From Butyrivibrio sp. NC2002 (lineage in GTDB: Bacteria; Bacillota; Clostridia; Lachnospirales; Lachnospiraceae), in contig NZ_JNKZ01000004.1 of the NCBI RefSeq assembly GCF_000702265.1, forward strand, positions 434,001 through 498,000: DNA of 64,000 bases, read 5' to 3'. Both the position numbers and the translations under genes were made by a program. Numbering within the stretch: the stretch's first letter is position 1; each line of letters starts with the position of its first letter. This document shows positions 38,152 to 47,470 of this stretch, piece after piece. The notes beneath the pieces are model-generated. The model did not search any database and had not been told where the DNA came from. It saw nothing but the letters and a program-made list of their open reading frames with translations.

Positions 38152-38927
38152 CACATTTCCTCCGCAAAATCGCCTTCAAGATGAGCAAATACGAGCTCTC
38201 CGATAACAAGAACCAATATTGCACTAACCCATGTAATTATCGTGTACATGGAATCGGGCAATGTCTTGTAATACAAAACTGCATGATAGCTTTGAATTAT
38301 GCTAGTCATAGGATTGCACAAAAGAATAGTTTTTATCACAGGACTAAGTCCATCCATGCTGTACATAATAGGTGTTCCCCATATCCAAGCCATCATAAGA
38401 ATACCTACAATGTATTCCATATCTCTAACATAGACCGTAATTGCAGAAAAGAACAAAGTAAATCCTGTACACAGCAAAAACTCTGCTATCATTATTATCG
38501 GTAAAAACCATATCGCAGCAGGACTTACTCCTACTCCGCCAATAATGATAAAAAGAAATACTATTATGAAAGCAAGTAACATATTTATAAACTTAGCAAG
38601 AACTGCTGATATAGGCAGTACTTCTCTAGGGAAGTATATCTTGGTAGCAAGATTACTGTTACTTGTAATACATGCAGCACCCTGTCCCACAGCCTCGCTA
38701 AAGAAGGTCCAGGGCACGATTCCTGCGGTTAGGTATATATAATAGTTTTCAATTGAGCTAGGGAAGATTACCCCGAATACAAATGTATATATAGCTATCT
38801 GGAAGAGCGGATATAAAAGTGCCCATAGCATTCCAAGGGCAGACTTCTGGTATCTTCCGCGAAGCTCTCGCTTGACCATGCTATATATCATATCTTTGTA
38901 TTGTATTATTTCTTTAATTCTATCCAT
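38151..38927 (-). CDS. wzm: Polysaccharide ABC-2 transporter permease (Wzm/TagG type)
   Basis: About 258 aa with six spans and the ABC-2 polysaccharide-export signature: an N-terminal LVKRELRGRYQKSALGMLW-like amphipathic block, then WTFFSEAVGQGAACI and PREVLPISAVLAKFIN. It forms the channel for the Wzt-like ATPase. The ATG at 38927 is chosen over the TTG at 38930. It is coupled by stop/start overlap to wzt and lies 27 nt downstream of the large GT2-GT4 gene. Confidence 0.93.
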   Translation of the reverse strand: MDRIKEIIQYKDMIYSMVKRELRGRYQKSALGMLWALLYPLFQIAIYTFVFGVIFPSSIENYYIYLTAGIVPWTFFSEAVGQGAACITSNSNLATKIYFPREVLPISAVLAKFINMLLAFIIVFLFIIIGGVGVSPAAIWFLPIIMIAEFLLCTGFTLFFSAITVYVRDMEYIVGILMMAWIWGTPIMYSMDGLSPVIKTILLCNPMTSIIQSYHAVLYYKTLPDSMYTIITWVSAILVLVIGELVFAHLEGDFAEEM

Positions 38928-38957
38928 CAAGTATCTCTTTCTATACTTTATAACAAT

Positions 38958-41330
38958 TTATAACGTAATATCTTTAAGTAAGATATCCTGCGCAGACTTA
39001 ACAGAGAAGTATTTCCTTATGAATTCTTTTCCGTTATCTGACATTTCTTTTAGCTTTTCTGTATCTTTATATAATGAGCAAACAGCATTTGCAAGTCCCT
39101 CAGCAGTTTCTTCTACAATCATAGTATTTTCTTCTGTAGACATGCCTTCAGCACCTATAGGTGTTGTGATCATAGGTATCTGATAATAAGCTGCTTCTAC
39201 TATTTTGCCCTTTACACCTGCTCCGTATCTAAGCGGAACAACTGCCAGACGGCATTCCTTGTACATCTCTTCAAGTCTTTCATCCGATACAAATCCCTCT
39301 AAGATGATATTAGCTGATTGCATCTTTTTAATTTTTTCAGGGGGATTTCCACCTACTATATGCCATACCATGTCAGGGTACTTCGCTAGTATTCCAGGAT
39401 ATATCTCCTCGTTAAACCATTCAACCGCGTCGACATTTGGCGGATGTCCAAAGCCTCCCACAAACAATATGTCCTTACGTTTATCGAAATCTTTTGGAAT
39501 GTCATCTCTTTCATCTTCATAGATATAAAGAGGAATATTCCTGATAGCTCTTTTGGGAAATATCTCCTGCAGGTATTTTTGCTCATAGCTTCCAACAACA
39601 TGAACAACGTCAACGTTTTCAATAATCTTGAACTCTATTTCCTTCCATTTTTTGGAAGACTTAAGCAGTTTAGCATCTTTTGTTATCTCATACTCACGAT
39701 ATTCTCTTAGATGATGTAAGTCGTGAGCAAAGTATATCACTTTACCTTTGCAGTATTTCCTTATAAGGTCGAGATACTTTATTGTTATATGTGGTCTCTG
39801 AGTATATATATAATCAAAGTAATCTCCGTTTTCAGCAAGCCATGTTTCAAAATGAGACTGCATATAGCTGCCATACAGCACTTCTATTCCGTGGCTTTGA
39901 AGATCACTTTTATATGGCTCTTCCTCAGCAAAGTTATCACCGACAAATGTAACCTGCATTCCCATCTTTACAAACTGCAGGAGATACATATAGGTACATC
40001 TTCCGCCTGCATCCTTGTCAAATCGGGGAATGTAATGGTCGATCACAAGGATATGCTTTTTCCCCTTGCTTCTGTCTCTAGCCATAAATACATTCTGAGC
40101 ATTCTCAAAGTGGTTTGTTTCCAGTTCGTCCTTCCACTTCTCGTAGAACTTCTTTGCATTCTCAACCTGGTATGCTTTTAGTCCTACGCTTGTGTCTGTT
40201 CCATTTGATTTTCCTTCAAAATGAACCACTTCAGACTTCGGTATATATATAACCTTATAACCATGGCGTCTTACTTCAAAAGCAAGATCAGTATCCTCAT
40301 AGTATGCAGGAGCATATCTTTCGTCAAAACCGCCTATTTCACTCCACAATGAATGTCTTATCATTATGGCAGCACCAGATATATAGTCTGCTTCTTTAAC
40401 ATAGTTAAACTGAGGCGCGTGAGGATTTTGGCCATTGCCAAAATTCCAGGCACTTCCATCAGACCATAAGATTCCGCCTGCTTCCTGAAGCTTTCCATCA
40501 GGATATATGAGCTTAGATCCTGTCATTCCTATAGATGGATCATTCTCCATTGCATCCACCATAGGTTTTAGCCAGTTATCAAGCACCTGTGTGTCGTTAT
40601 TAAGGAATAATATGTATTTGCCCTTAGCCTGCTTTGCTGCATTGTTGCAGTTTCTAAGGAACCTGAGGTTCTCTTTATTTCTTACAACCTTTACTCCGGG
40701 TAATACCTTTTCAATATCTACTGTGAAATCAGTTGAAACATCATCTGCAATAATGATCTCATACTTCACATCTCCGGTATTCCAGACAATACTCTTTATG
40801 CAGTTGTAGGTATAAGCAAACTGATTATAAACCGGAACAATTATTGATACATCCGGATCATTCCACGTAGGGACAGATATTATTTCATACTTGTTTATAT
40901 CTGAGAATTCCTTTGTATCAAATAATGATGGCAATGCAACAGGCGCATCCATTCCGGCAAGCCTTAGCTTATACGCATTCATTTCACGCTTTACCTGCCC
41001 AAATCCGCCCTTTTTAAATGCATTCATCAAAAATTTGAAATTCGTAGGATTAATAGCTTTCAGAATTGTAAAACACTTACGAACACCTTGAACCACCATA
41101 TATAACGGAGTTCCAACTGCCCTTATTGTTTTCCAGCTGATAGAATTAGTTACAGCTTCGTAGTCACTCTTATAGTGTGAAAGAGTATTTATTTCAGCTT
41201 CTGCCTGTCTGAGCTTTTCTTCCAGATGCTTTTGTTGCTCAGTCTTTGTTTCTATAGTCGTCTGCTGATCTTCTATAATCTTTTTTAAATCATCGCCTTG
41301 AGATGATATATCTTTTTCGTTATTATTCAT
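38958..41330 (-). CDS. Bifunctional GT2-GT4 glycosyltransferase with N-terminal coiled coil
   Basis: A 790-aa protein. Residues about 12-60 are a charged coiled coil. A GT2 domain spans about 160-400 (DVSIIVPVYNQFAYTYNCI, LFLNNDTQVLDNWL, GGFDERYAPAYYEDTDLAF, like rhamnan transferases). A GT4 domain spans about 430-790 (HILVIDHYIPRFDKDAGGR, VVPLRYGAGVKGKIVEAAYY). Such tandem transferases build O-antigen backbones exported by Wzm/Wzt, which lie directly downstream. AAGGA lies 7 nt before the ATG. Confidence 0.9.
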   Translation of the reverse strand: MNNNEKDISSQGDDLKKIIEDQQTTIETKTEQQKHLEEKLRQAEAEINTLSHYKSDYEAVTNSISWKTIRAVGTPLYMVVQGVRKCFTILKAINPTNFKFLMNAFKKGGFGQVKREMNAYKLRLAGMDAPVALPSLFDTKEFSDINKYEIISVPTWNDPDVSIIVPVYNQFAYTYNCIKSIVWNTGDVKYEIIIADDVSTDFTVDIEKVLPGVKVVRNKENLRFLRNCNNAAKQAKGKYILFLNNDTQVLDNWLKPMVDAMENDPSIGMTGSKLIYPDGKLQEAGGILWSDGSAWNFGNGQNPHAPQFNYVKEADYISGAAIMIRHSLWSEIGGFDERYAPAYYEDTDLAFEVRRHGYKVIYIPKSEVVHFEGKSNGTDTSVGLKAYQVENAKKFYEKWKDELETNHFENAQNVFMARDRSKGKKHILVIDHYIPRFDKDAGGRCTYMYLLQFVKMGMQVTFVGDNFAEEEPYKSDLQSHGIEVLYGSYMQSHFETWLAENGDYFDYIYTQRPHITIKYLDLIRKYCKGKVIYFAHDLHHLREYREYEITKDAKLLKSSKKWKEIEFKIIENVDVVHVVGSYEQKYLQEIFPKRAIRNIPLYIYEDERDDIPKDFDKRKDILFVGGFGHPPNVDAVEWFNEEIYPGILAKYPDMVWHIVGGNPPEKIKKMQSANIILEGFVSDERLEEMYKECRLAVVPLRYGAGVKGKIVEAAYYQIPMITTPIGAEGMSTEENTMIVEETAEGLANAVCSLYKDTEKLKEMSDNGKEFIRKYFSVKSAQDILLKDITL

Positions 41331-41379
41331 CTTTATTCCTTGGTACTGAATCTTCTATCTTGAATAGTTATTAGAAGCT

Positions 41380-41469
41380 ATTATATCAAAATAGATGTTT
41401 TGTAACAGCTAACATATGCACGTATGCACAAACACCTACATATTATAATTCATAACTGCAAGACATCAA
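41380..41469 (-). promoter_or_regulatory. Two candidate promoters ahead of the GT2-GT4/Wzm/Wzt operon
   Basis: Both read leftward in the 139-nt gap upstream of the 790-aa transferase. P1 has TTGATG (41464-41469), a 16-nt spacer and TATAAT (41442-41447). P2 has TATAAT (41380-41385) with TGA before it, giving an extended -10. P2 is closer to the start. Confidence 0.5.
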
Positions 41470-42702
41470 CTACCATATTGAAATTATATCAAGCAGTTCC
41501 CCAAGTTTCATGTCAAGATTATAGTTCTGTGCTATATAGTTCTTTGCTGCGTTTCCGATTTGGATTGTCTCTTGCATGTTATTAAGAAGATTCTTTGCCT
41601 CGTTAATATAATCCTCAGGTCTTTCACAGTGAATATATTCAAGACGGTTCCTAGCATAAATGCCTTCAATGCCAATATCATTAGTAAGAACAGTAACTCC
41701 GGCTGACATTGCTTCCAGAACCTTAACCTTTATTCCTGCTCCGAGTTTTAAGGGAGCTACCATGCACATGGCATCTGCAAGATAGGGTCTTATATCATCT
41801 ACAAATCCGGTTATATTAATCGGCTTCTTACTTCCCTGAAAATCATTATTGAATTTATCTGCTGCCGCTATAAGACGCTGATGGGGATTGGCTCCGACAA
41901 CATTTAGTGTGCATCCTGCCTTGGCAAAATCAGGCATTGCATTTTCTATGAAATCGATAACGCTTTCATAGTTTTCCGGTCTGCTCATTGCACCATAAAA
42001 CAGCAAGTATCCGGGCTTCGGATTTCTTTGTACATCCGAGTAGTCTTCAAAATATAAAGTACTGGTATAAACTTTTTTGTGTTTTATGCCCTCATTTAAT
42101 AGCAGGTCTGTATCTTTTTTATTAAGTGTAACCGTCAAGTCACTATCACTTATAACCCTAAGCTCATCCTTCTTAAGATGTTCGTAGCGATATTTTGTGA
42201 GCCATGTAGGATTTGCCTCATATTTTCTCTTATATCCAAGATATGTGACGTCTTCTTCTATTATGATGATTTTTGCCTTGGGGAAATATCTTCTCATCTC
42301 AGGAAGAAGAAGTCCCATGGCGGTCCAGTGAAGGATAACTATATCAGGATCTCCATTTTGTTCCTTGTATTTCTTAACTCTCCTTGTAATCTGCATGTGT
42401 TCGTATAAGAGGAGAAGGTTATAATACTTCGTCCATGGATTAAGGAGCGTAAAGCCGCCGACAACTCTTCTTACCAGCGAGTCGAGTTTGGAATGGTCGC
42501 GGTAATAGATATCTGTCTTTATGCCGCTTTTTTCAATGTCATCATATTTGCGCTCAGATTCGTAGGAGAGTCCGATGAAAGTAATGTCAAACTTTCCGGA
42601 ATTATTTATGTAGTTTATGTAGTAGTACATGTTCTTGCCGCCGGCATGTCTTACCTTTTCATAGGGTTTATGCGGCGCAAGCCAGAGTATAGTTTTCTTC
42701 AT
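41470..42702 (-). CDS. GT4 family glycosyltransferase
   Basis: A 410-aa GT-B-fold enzyme. The N-terminal AGGKNMYYYINYINNSG loop and the C-terminal VVGANPHQRLIAAADKF and MVAPLKLGAGIKVKVLEAMSAGV carry the donor-binding E-x7-E region. It begins 6 nt after the end of the upstream GT4 gene, so they are co-transcribed. It ends in TAG. The motif PLKLGAGIKVK is shared with the GT4 half of the 790-aa transferase, suggesting related roles. Confidence 0.88.
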   Translation of the reverse strand: MKKTILWLAPHKPYEKVRHAGGKNMYYYINYINNSGKFDITFIGLSYESERKYDDIEKSGIKTDIYYRDHSKLDSLVRRVVGGFTLLNPWTKYYNLLLLYEHMQITRRVKKYKEQNGDPDIVILHWTAMGLLLPEMRRYFPKAKIIIIEEDVTYLGYKRKYEANPTWLTKYRYEHLKKDELRVISDSDLTVTLNKKDTDLLLNEGIKHKKVYTSTLYFEDYSDVQRNPKPGYLLFYGAMSRPENYESVIDFIENAMPDFAKAGCTLNVVGANPHQRLIAAADKFNNDFQGSKKPINITGFVDDIRPYLADAMCMVAPLKLGAGIKVKVLEAMSAGVTVLTNDIGIEGIYARNRLEYIHCERPEDYINEAKNLLNNMQETIQIGNAAKNYIAQNYNLDMKLGELLDIISIW

Positions 42703-42708
42703 TTGAAT

Positions 42709-43827
42709 TTATTCTTCTATTACCTTTTGCAGATAGTGAAGGTATCTTTTTGCTATTTCTTCCTTCTTATAGATATTGAAAGCTTCCTTGTCTGGAGCCT
42801 TGGGAGCATCCTTTTTCATTGCGCTGATCCAGGCATCGGGATTCATGTAGTCTTCAACATACTCTGCCATACCCAGTGTAACTTCCGGTATACTGGCAGC
42901 TGTTGTTGTGATCACTCTTTGTCCCAGTATCATTGCTTCTACAGGAGGAATACCAAATCCCTCAAAGAAGCTGGGGAACAGGAATGCTTTTGCATTTTTA
43001 ATAAGTGTGTTTTTTTCCGCATCACTTACAAAGCCTGTGTGGATAATGTTATCTTTAAGGTCCATCTCATCTACGATTTTTTGTACTTCATCTGAAGCAT
43101 TCCCTGAAATTCCGCTGACAAGGAGCTTCTGAGGAAGGTCTCCTTCGCTCTTTATTTTAGCCATCACTTTTACAAGTGTCTTGAAATTCTTGTGCGGGAT
43201 GTTTTGAGATAAGGTGTAGTAGTACTGACCTGCACTTATCCCGTATTTGCCTGCTATTTCTTCGAATGAAACTGTCTCATCCGGGTTAACTGTCACGGGA
43301 TTGGGGATAACTGTTATCCTGTTTTCCTTAAAATGATAGTTCTTTACTATATCCCTCTTCACGAAATCAGATATTGCCACAATATCTCTTGAAAATACTG
43401 CATCTGCAAACCATGTTACGTATGAGTAAAAATTCTCGTGAAACGGGTGATACTGCGGATAATGATAGGCCTGAATATCATGGATGACGTTGATGTAGTG
43501 AATTCCTCCGTTAAAGAAAGGTCTTACATATACGGGTACAAAGCAGGTGCTTATACCATTTTTTCTAAGCAGAGCATTTTGATGAAAATACTGCCAGATT
43601 ATCCTTCCTCCGATATTGGCTGAAACAGTATCAGCTATCAGGAAACTAAATCTTTTATCTTCTAAATATTTTCTGAAAGTTACTTCATTGTCTTTGGATA
43701 CAAGAAGGACAAAATTAAAATCATCGGGAAGCTGACATAAACCGTCAAGAAGGTTCCTTATATATACTTCCGTTCCTCCCACTTTTCCGGGTCTTAGCCA
43801 CAGGAGGTCTATTGCTGTCTTTTTCAT
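42709..43827 (-). CDS. GT4 family glycosyltransferase (mannosyl/rhamnosyltransferase-like)
   Basis: A 372-aa GT-B-fold enzyme. RPGKVGGTEVYIRNLLDGL at the N-terminus, YTLSQNIPHKNFKTLV in the middle and FLFPSFFEGFGIPPVEAMILG with the paired glutamates are typical of O-antigen mannosyl- and rhamnosyltransferases. AAGGA lies 8 nt before the ATG. It sits in the four-gene transferase run that feeds the ABC-export pathway. Confidence 0.89.
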   Translation of the reverse strand: MKKTAIDLLWLRPGKVGGTEVYIRNLLDGLCQLPDDFNFVLLVSKDNEVTFRKYLEDKRFSFLIADTVSANIGGRIIWQYFHQNALLRKNGISTCFVPVYVRPFFNGGIHYINVIHDIQAYHYPQYHPFHENFYSYVTWFADAVFSRDIVAISDFVKRDIVKNYHFKENRITVIPNPVTVNPDETVSFEEIAGKYGISAGQYYYTLSQNIPHKNFKTLVKVMAKIKSEGDLPQKLLVSGISGNASDEVQKIVDEMDLKDNIIHTGFVSDAEKNTLIKNAKAFLFPSFFEGFGIPPVEAMILGQRVITTTAASIPEVTLGMAEYVEDYMNPDAWISAMKKDAPKAPDKEAFNIYKKEEIAKRYLHYLQKVIEE

Positions 43828-43914
43828 AAATCGGTCCTTGTTTATTTCCTTTTTGCTTTTTCTTTTAAGGATTTATTGATTGTTAATTCCTTTTTGGAAA
43901 AATGGAAAGTCTTT

Positions 43915-44901
43915 TCATTTCTTGCCTAATAGGAAATTGATTCTGAGCGCAAGCTCTCCGCCTATACTGGGGCGAAGTCTCTTAGCATAAAAAAGGCGCC
44001 TGAAATAATTGCCTCGTGAGCTGTCTCCTGCAAGCATTCGGAGGTCATTATACTGCCCATCTGTCATATATTCCTTATTAAACTCTGTCAGATAAAGGAT
44101 TCTCTTGCAAAGGGAATGAAACCATGTGCCGAATATCTCATTTTGTATCCAGCTCTTGATAAGAGATGTCCTGCCGCCACCTGTAATGGTCACGGTGTCC
44201 TCATGTCTTCTGTATTTTGCAAGGAGCCTTGAGTCATATACAATATTTCCTCTGAAAAATGCTGTCCAGATTGTCCATTGATCATGGGGAATAGTTCTCG
44301 AAAAATCATCCCCGCCAAGAAGAGCATCTCGCATGGGGTTATTTATCACCATCGAAAAACCCTCTGCAATATTGTAGAAAACTATATTGTTGTATTTTAA
44401 TTCTCCAAAGCTGCTGAGCCTGTGCTCGCCTATGGCATTGCCGTCTTTGTCGCATATTGTGCTGTCATGAATATATAAGAGCGGTATGTTACCATTTTCA
44501 CCGATTTTCTGCCGTTTCTTCTCACCCTCTATATCTATGCCTTTTTTATTAGTCATATTGCTTTCAAAATCTGTGAGTTTATCAACAGCATATTCTATTT
44601 TTCTCTCATCCCATATATCGTCCTGATCGCTAAATGCGTAGTAATCAGCAGGTGGGCACTTTGCTAAAATATCCCAGAAGCAGCCGGGGTATCCGAGGTG
44701 TTTCTCAGAATCTAGAAAATGTACTTTCTCAGGAAATCTATCTGTATACTCATGTATTATGCTAAGTGTATTATCGTTTGATCCGTCATCTCTGATGAAG
44801 AGGCTGATGTTCTCATAGGTCTGATCTATTATCGAGTCAATCTGCTCACGTAAGTACTTTTCGCCATTGTATGTACACATGAGTATGTTTACTTTTTTCA
44901 T
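43915..44901 (-). CDS. GT2 family glycosyltransferase (rhamnosyltransferase-like)
   Basis: A 328-aa GT-A-fold enzyme. NILMCTYNGEKYLREQIDSI, FIRDDGSNDNTL and the metal-binding YAFSDQDDIWDERKI match the RgpB/rhamnosyltransferase-like branch of GT2. The start overlaps the stop of the upstream GT2 gene (ATGA), so translation is coupled. Confidence 0.88.
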   Translation of the reverse strand: MKKVNILMCTYNGEKYLREQIDSIIDQTYENISLFIRDDGSNDNTLSIIHEYTDRFPEKVHFLDSEKHLGYPGCFWDILAKCPPADYYAFSDQDDIWDERKIEYAVDKLTDFESNMTNKKGIDIEGEKKRQKIGENGNIPLLYIHDSTICDKDGNAIGEHRLSSFGELKYNNIVFYNIAEGFSMVINNPMRDALLGGDDFSRTIPHDQWTIWTAFFRGNIVYDSRLLAKYRRHEDTVTITGGGRTSLIKSWIQNEIFGTWFHSLCKRILYLTEFNKEYMTDGQYNDLRMLAGDSSRGNYFRRLFYAKRLRPSIGGELALRINFLLGKK

Positions 44902-45668
44902 TTATGTTTCGCCTTTACAAACTGGATTAGGAGTTTTATCGTCCTCTTCATGCTGATAATCCAGGGGAATCTGTAGCCGTTTTCTCTGAGGGCTCTGTTT
45001 GCCTCCATTAGTGACTGCCAGTAGCTTGCTGCGGTGGCATTGCTTGTGCCGCCGTAGGACATGTCGACTATTGATTCCGGAAGGTATGCGATGTTATCCT
45101 CGTTGTCCTTGCAGATTCTTACCATGAATTCGTAGTCTGCGGCTATGCGGTAGTCGGTTTTATACAGACCGTACTTTTCATATATGCTGTGCTTTAGGTA
45201 TAGTGTCGGATGTCCCGGCATCCAGCCGTTTCTTATGTGGCCTTTGCCCATTTTCCAAATGCGGACGGGTCTTCCGTTTTCAGAATATACGAGATCAGCA
45301 TGAGCGCCGACGCATGATTCTCCTGCGTTTTGAATTGTGTCTACGATATGGCTTACTGCATCGGTCCTTGCAAGTTTATCGCTGCAAAATACTACGATGT
45401 CTCCTGTTGCCATGGCATATCCCTGATTCATGGCATCATAGATTCCGGTGTCTTTTTTCGATTCTGTATTTACGGAGAACTTGCTGGATTCCTTGTAGTT
45501 TCTAATGATTTCAAGGGTGTTGTCAGTTGAGCCTCCGTCCTTGATGTTGACCTCGATATTAGGATAGTCCTGAGATTCTATGGCATCAAGGATCTCCCCT
45601 AGTGTGCCTCCGCAGTTGTATGTAGTTAGTATGAATGAAACCGTTGGTTTCGCGTCTTTGTTAGTCAT
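44898..45668 (-). CDS. GT2 family glycosyltransferase (WcaA-like)
   Basis: A 256-aa GT-A-fold enzyme. VSFILTTYNCGGTLGEILDA, NIKDGGSTDNTLEI and the DxD-like VVFCSDKLAR are followed by PGHPTLYLKHSIYEKYG and DYRIAADYEFMVRI, the usual acceptor-side blocks of this branch. First gene of the run transcribed leftward. There is no ribosome-binding site before the ATG, and a -10 box lies only about 8 nt upstream (see promoter). Confidence 0.88.
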   Translation of the reverse strand: MTNKDAKPTVSFILTTYNCGGTLGEILDAIESQDYPNIEVNIKDGGSTDNTLEIIRNYKESSKFSVNTESKKDTGIYDAMNQGYAMATGDIVVFCSDKLARTDAVSHIVDTIQNAGESCVGAHADLVYSENGRPVRIWKMGKGHIRNGWMPGHPTLYLKHSIYEKYGLYKTDYRIAADYEFMVRICKDNEDNIAYLPESIVDMSYGGTSNATAASYWQSLMEANRALRENGYRFPWIISMKRTIKLLIQFVKAKHK

Positions 45669-45676
45669 TGTTGTAT

Positions 45677-45685
45677 ATTATAGCA
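45677..45685 (-). promoter_or_regulatory. Extended -10 box almost touching the GT2 start codon
   Basis: TGCTATAAT reads leftward with its last T at 45677; the ATG of the GT2 gene begins at 45668. Transcription would begin within a few bases of the start codon, so the mRNA would be leaderless or nearly so, fitting the absence of a Shine-Dalgarno sequence. Confidence 0.45.
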
Positions 45686-45744
45686 TAGGAACTATCGCCT
45701 TCAATAACCAAATCACTGAATCGTAGTTCCTTTTACAAATACTT

Positions 45745-47400
45745 TTATCTCACAACCTTCTCAAAATCAGCCTTAGGGTGCTTGCATATAGGACATATAA
45801 AGTCATCGGGAAGTTCCTCGCCTACCCATTCGTATCCGCAGATTTTACAGCGCCATATTGTCTCGCCCTTTGGCGTCCTACCAACTGCTTCCGGCTTTGG
45901 CTTAATGTTATCCTGATAAAAACTGTAGGTTGCTGATGCGGCAGCATCCAGAACTTCCATCGCTGTAGGTATTCCTATAAAAAGTGTATGGGAACCCAGG
46001 TCAACTGTCTGCCTTATGTCTATAGAAAAATAGGCATTTGTTCCCCGGGTAATGTATGGTATTCCGTTTTCTGCATGCTTGCAGTCTGTAAAGTCCTTGA
46101 ATTTGTCCACATCTCTGCCTGACTGAAATCCAAAGTGCTTAAACAGTTCAAAATCTGCTGCCTCACTTATAACCGATATGTTACATTTCTTTGTCTGCAT
46201 CACCATATCATGTGTGTAATTTGCCTTATTTACCGCAAAAGAAATCTGATTTGGCTCTGATGCCACCTGAATGGCAGTGTTAGTGATACAGCCATTTTCT
46301 TTTTCACCATTTTTAGCTGTAAGAACAAATAATCCATATGACAGTTTGTACATAGCCTTGTTATCCATAGTGTTCCCTCCTGTGTTTGTGACAGATACCA
46401 TCTCCGGTTCTTTTGGTTTCTTTGATTTGGTACCATCTTTAAGCTGAAGTGCATTTCTTTTGTTTCTGTATTCAATAATTGGAAGATCCGCTGCAACAAG
46501 GTTTTCTCCAATCTTCAAATCTGACCTCTTGGGAAGCTGCGTTTCAACTATTCGTTTATCCTGGCGCTCCACTATCTTATTTGCCCTGCTGCCGAGCCAT
46601 GCTATAAGACTGTCAACGGGCTTAAAGCCGGTAATCTTGTTATAAAACCTCAAGGCGATTATGGAATTCTCATCATCAACGGGGATAAAAAATGCAAGAA
46701 TCATAATCTTATCCGTAACATGATTCAGCCACATATTAGGGAATTTAAATGTCAGGTTTGTACTCTTTATGATACTTTCGTCAGAGCCCTTTGGAAGCTG
46801 TCCCTCGTCCACCTCATTATTGGCACTTGTCTGCAATGTATTTTCATCAAGCCAGATAACCTTGGGACCATTACAAAGAGTTTTATTCCCCCTGCCTATC
46901 GTATTATGATGAACAAAAGCAAGATGTGACACATCAAGCTGGTTCTCTATCACTCTGGAATACTGGACACTCCAGCAATCTTCTGTATGATCATAAACAT
47001 AGGATTTATCTGTTATCACATCAAAATAATCCGGTTCGCAGTCCGGCTCACCGTCGCCATACCAGGCAAAAATTATTCCGCCAATTTCTCTGGTAGGATA
47101 GTGTTTTAATTTTAACCTTGAAAAATCCTGATGAGAAGCTTTTCCCTCAGACGGAATATAGACAGCCTTTCCGGAAGTATCATACTCAATTCCGTGAAAC
47201 GGGCACTTTATGTTATCATCCTGAATCCATCCTTTGCACAAAGATGCCCCGCGGTGTGCGCACAGACTGGAAACCAGACTTACTTCACCGTCTTTTTTCC
47301 TGAAAAAAATCAGATTTTCACCAAAACGCCTTGCAGCAAGGAGCTTGCCGGGTTTTAGATAATGAGACGACAAAACCGCATACCACATATTTTTAATCAT
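45745..47400 (-). CDS. Rieske oxygenase-like/flavin reductase/rubredoxin triple fusion
   Basis: A 551-aa frame. Residues 1-100 are a Rieske [2Fe-2S] domain with C47-x-H49 and C66-x2-H69. Residues about 120-300 resemble the catalytic domain of Rieske oxygenase alpha subunits, with the mononuclear-iron motif D155-x2-H158-x4-H163. Residues about 345-500 are a flavin reductase-like domain and the last 35 a rubredoxin (CKICGYEW, CPICKHP). The rear half closely matches the 5.45-kb gene. It has its own in-frame ATG at 46368 with a strong ribosome-binding site, so the ORF may yield two proteins. Substrate unknown. Confidence 0.87.
   Translation of the reverse strand: MIKNMWYAVLSSHYLKPGKLLAARRFGENLIFFRKKDGEVSLVSSLCAHRGASLCKGWIQDDNIKCPFHGIEYDTSGKAVYIPSEGKASHQDFSRLKLKHYPTREIGGIIFAWYGDGEPDCEPDYFDVITDKSYVYDHTEDCWSVQYSRVIENQLDVSHLAFVHHNTIGRGNKTLCNGPKVIWLDENTLQTSANNEVDEGQLPKGSDESIIKSTNLTFKFPNMWLNHVTDKIMILAFFIPVDDENSIIALRFYNKITGFKPVDSLIAWLGSRANKIVERQDKRIVETQLPKRSDLKIGENLVAADLPIIEYRNKRNALQLKDGTKSKKPKEPEMVSVTNTGGNTMDNKAMYKLSYGLFVLTAKNGEKENGCITNTAIQVASEPNQISFAVNKANYTHDMVMQTKKCNISVISEAADFELFKHFGFQSGRDVDKFKDFTDCKHAENGIPYITRGTNAYFSIDIRQTVDLGSHTLFIGIPTAMEVLDAAASATYSFYQDNIKPKPEAVGRTPKGETIWRCKICGYEWVGEELPDDFICPICKHPKADFEKVVR
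46366..46381 (-). promoter_or_regulatory. Internal ribosome-binding site and in-frame ATG inside the Rieske fusion
   Basis: On the minus strand AGGAGGG (46375-46381), then 6 nt, then ATG (46366-46368), in frame at codon 345. Translation from here would give a separate 207-aa flavin reductase-rubredoxin, similar in length and start (MDNKAMYKLSYG) to the free-standing 227-aa paralog at 5.45 kb. It looks like the old start site of a gene now fused to the Rieske part. Confidence 0.7.
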
Positions 47401-47470
47401 AAAAAATCCCCACTTTGAAAAATAAGGTACACAGCAAATGCCGCATACCTTATACCCACGCCTTTAGTTG

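Noticed and set aside
38151..45668. Additional plus-strand genes antisense to the transferase operon
   Set aside because: The frames found there lack ribosome-binding sites and recognisable motifs, and lie entirely inside well-supported minus-strand genes.
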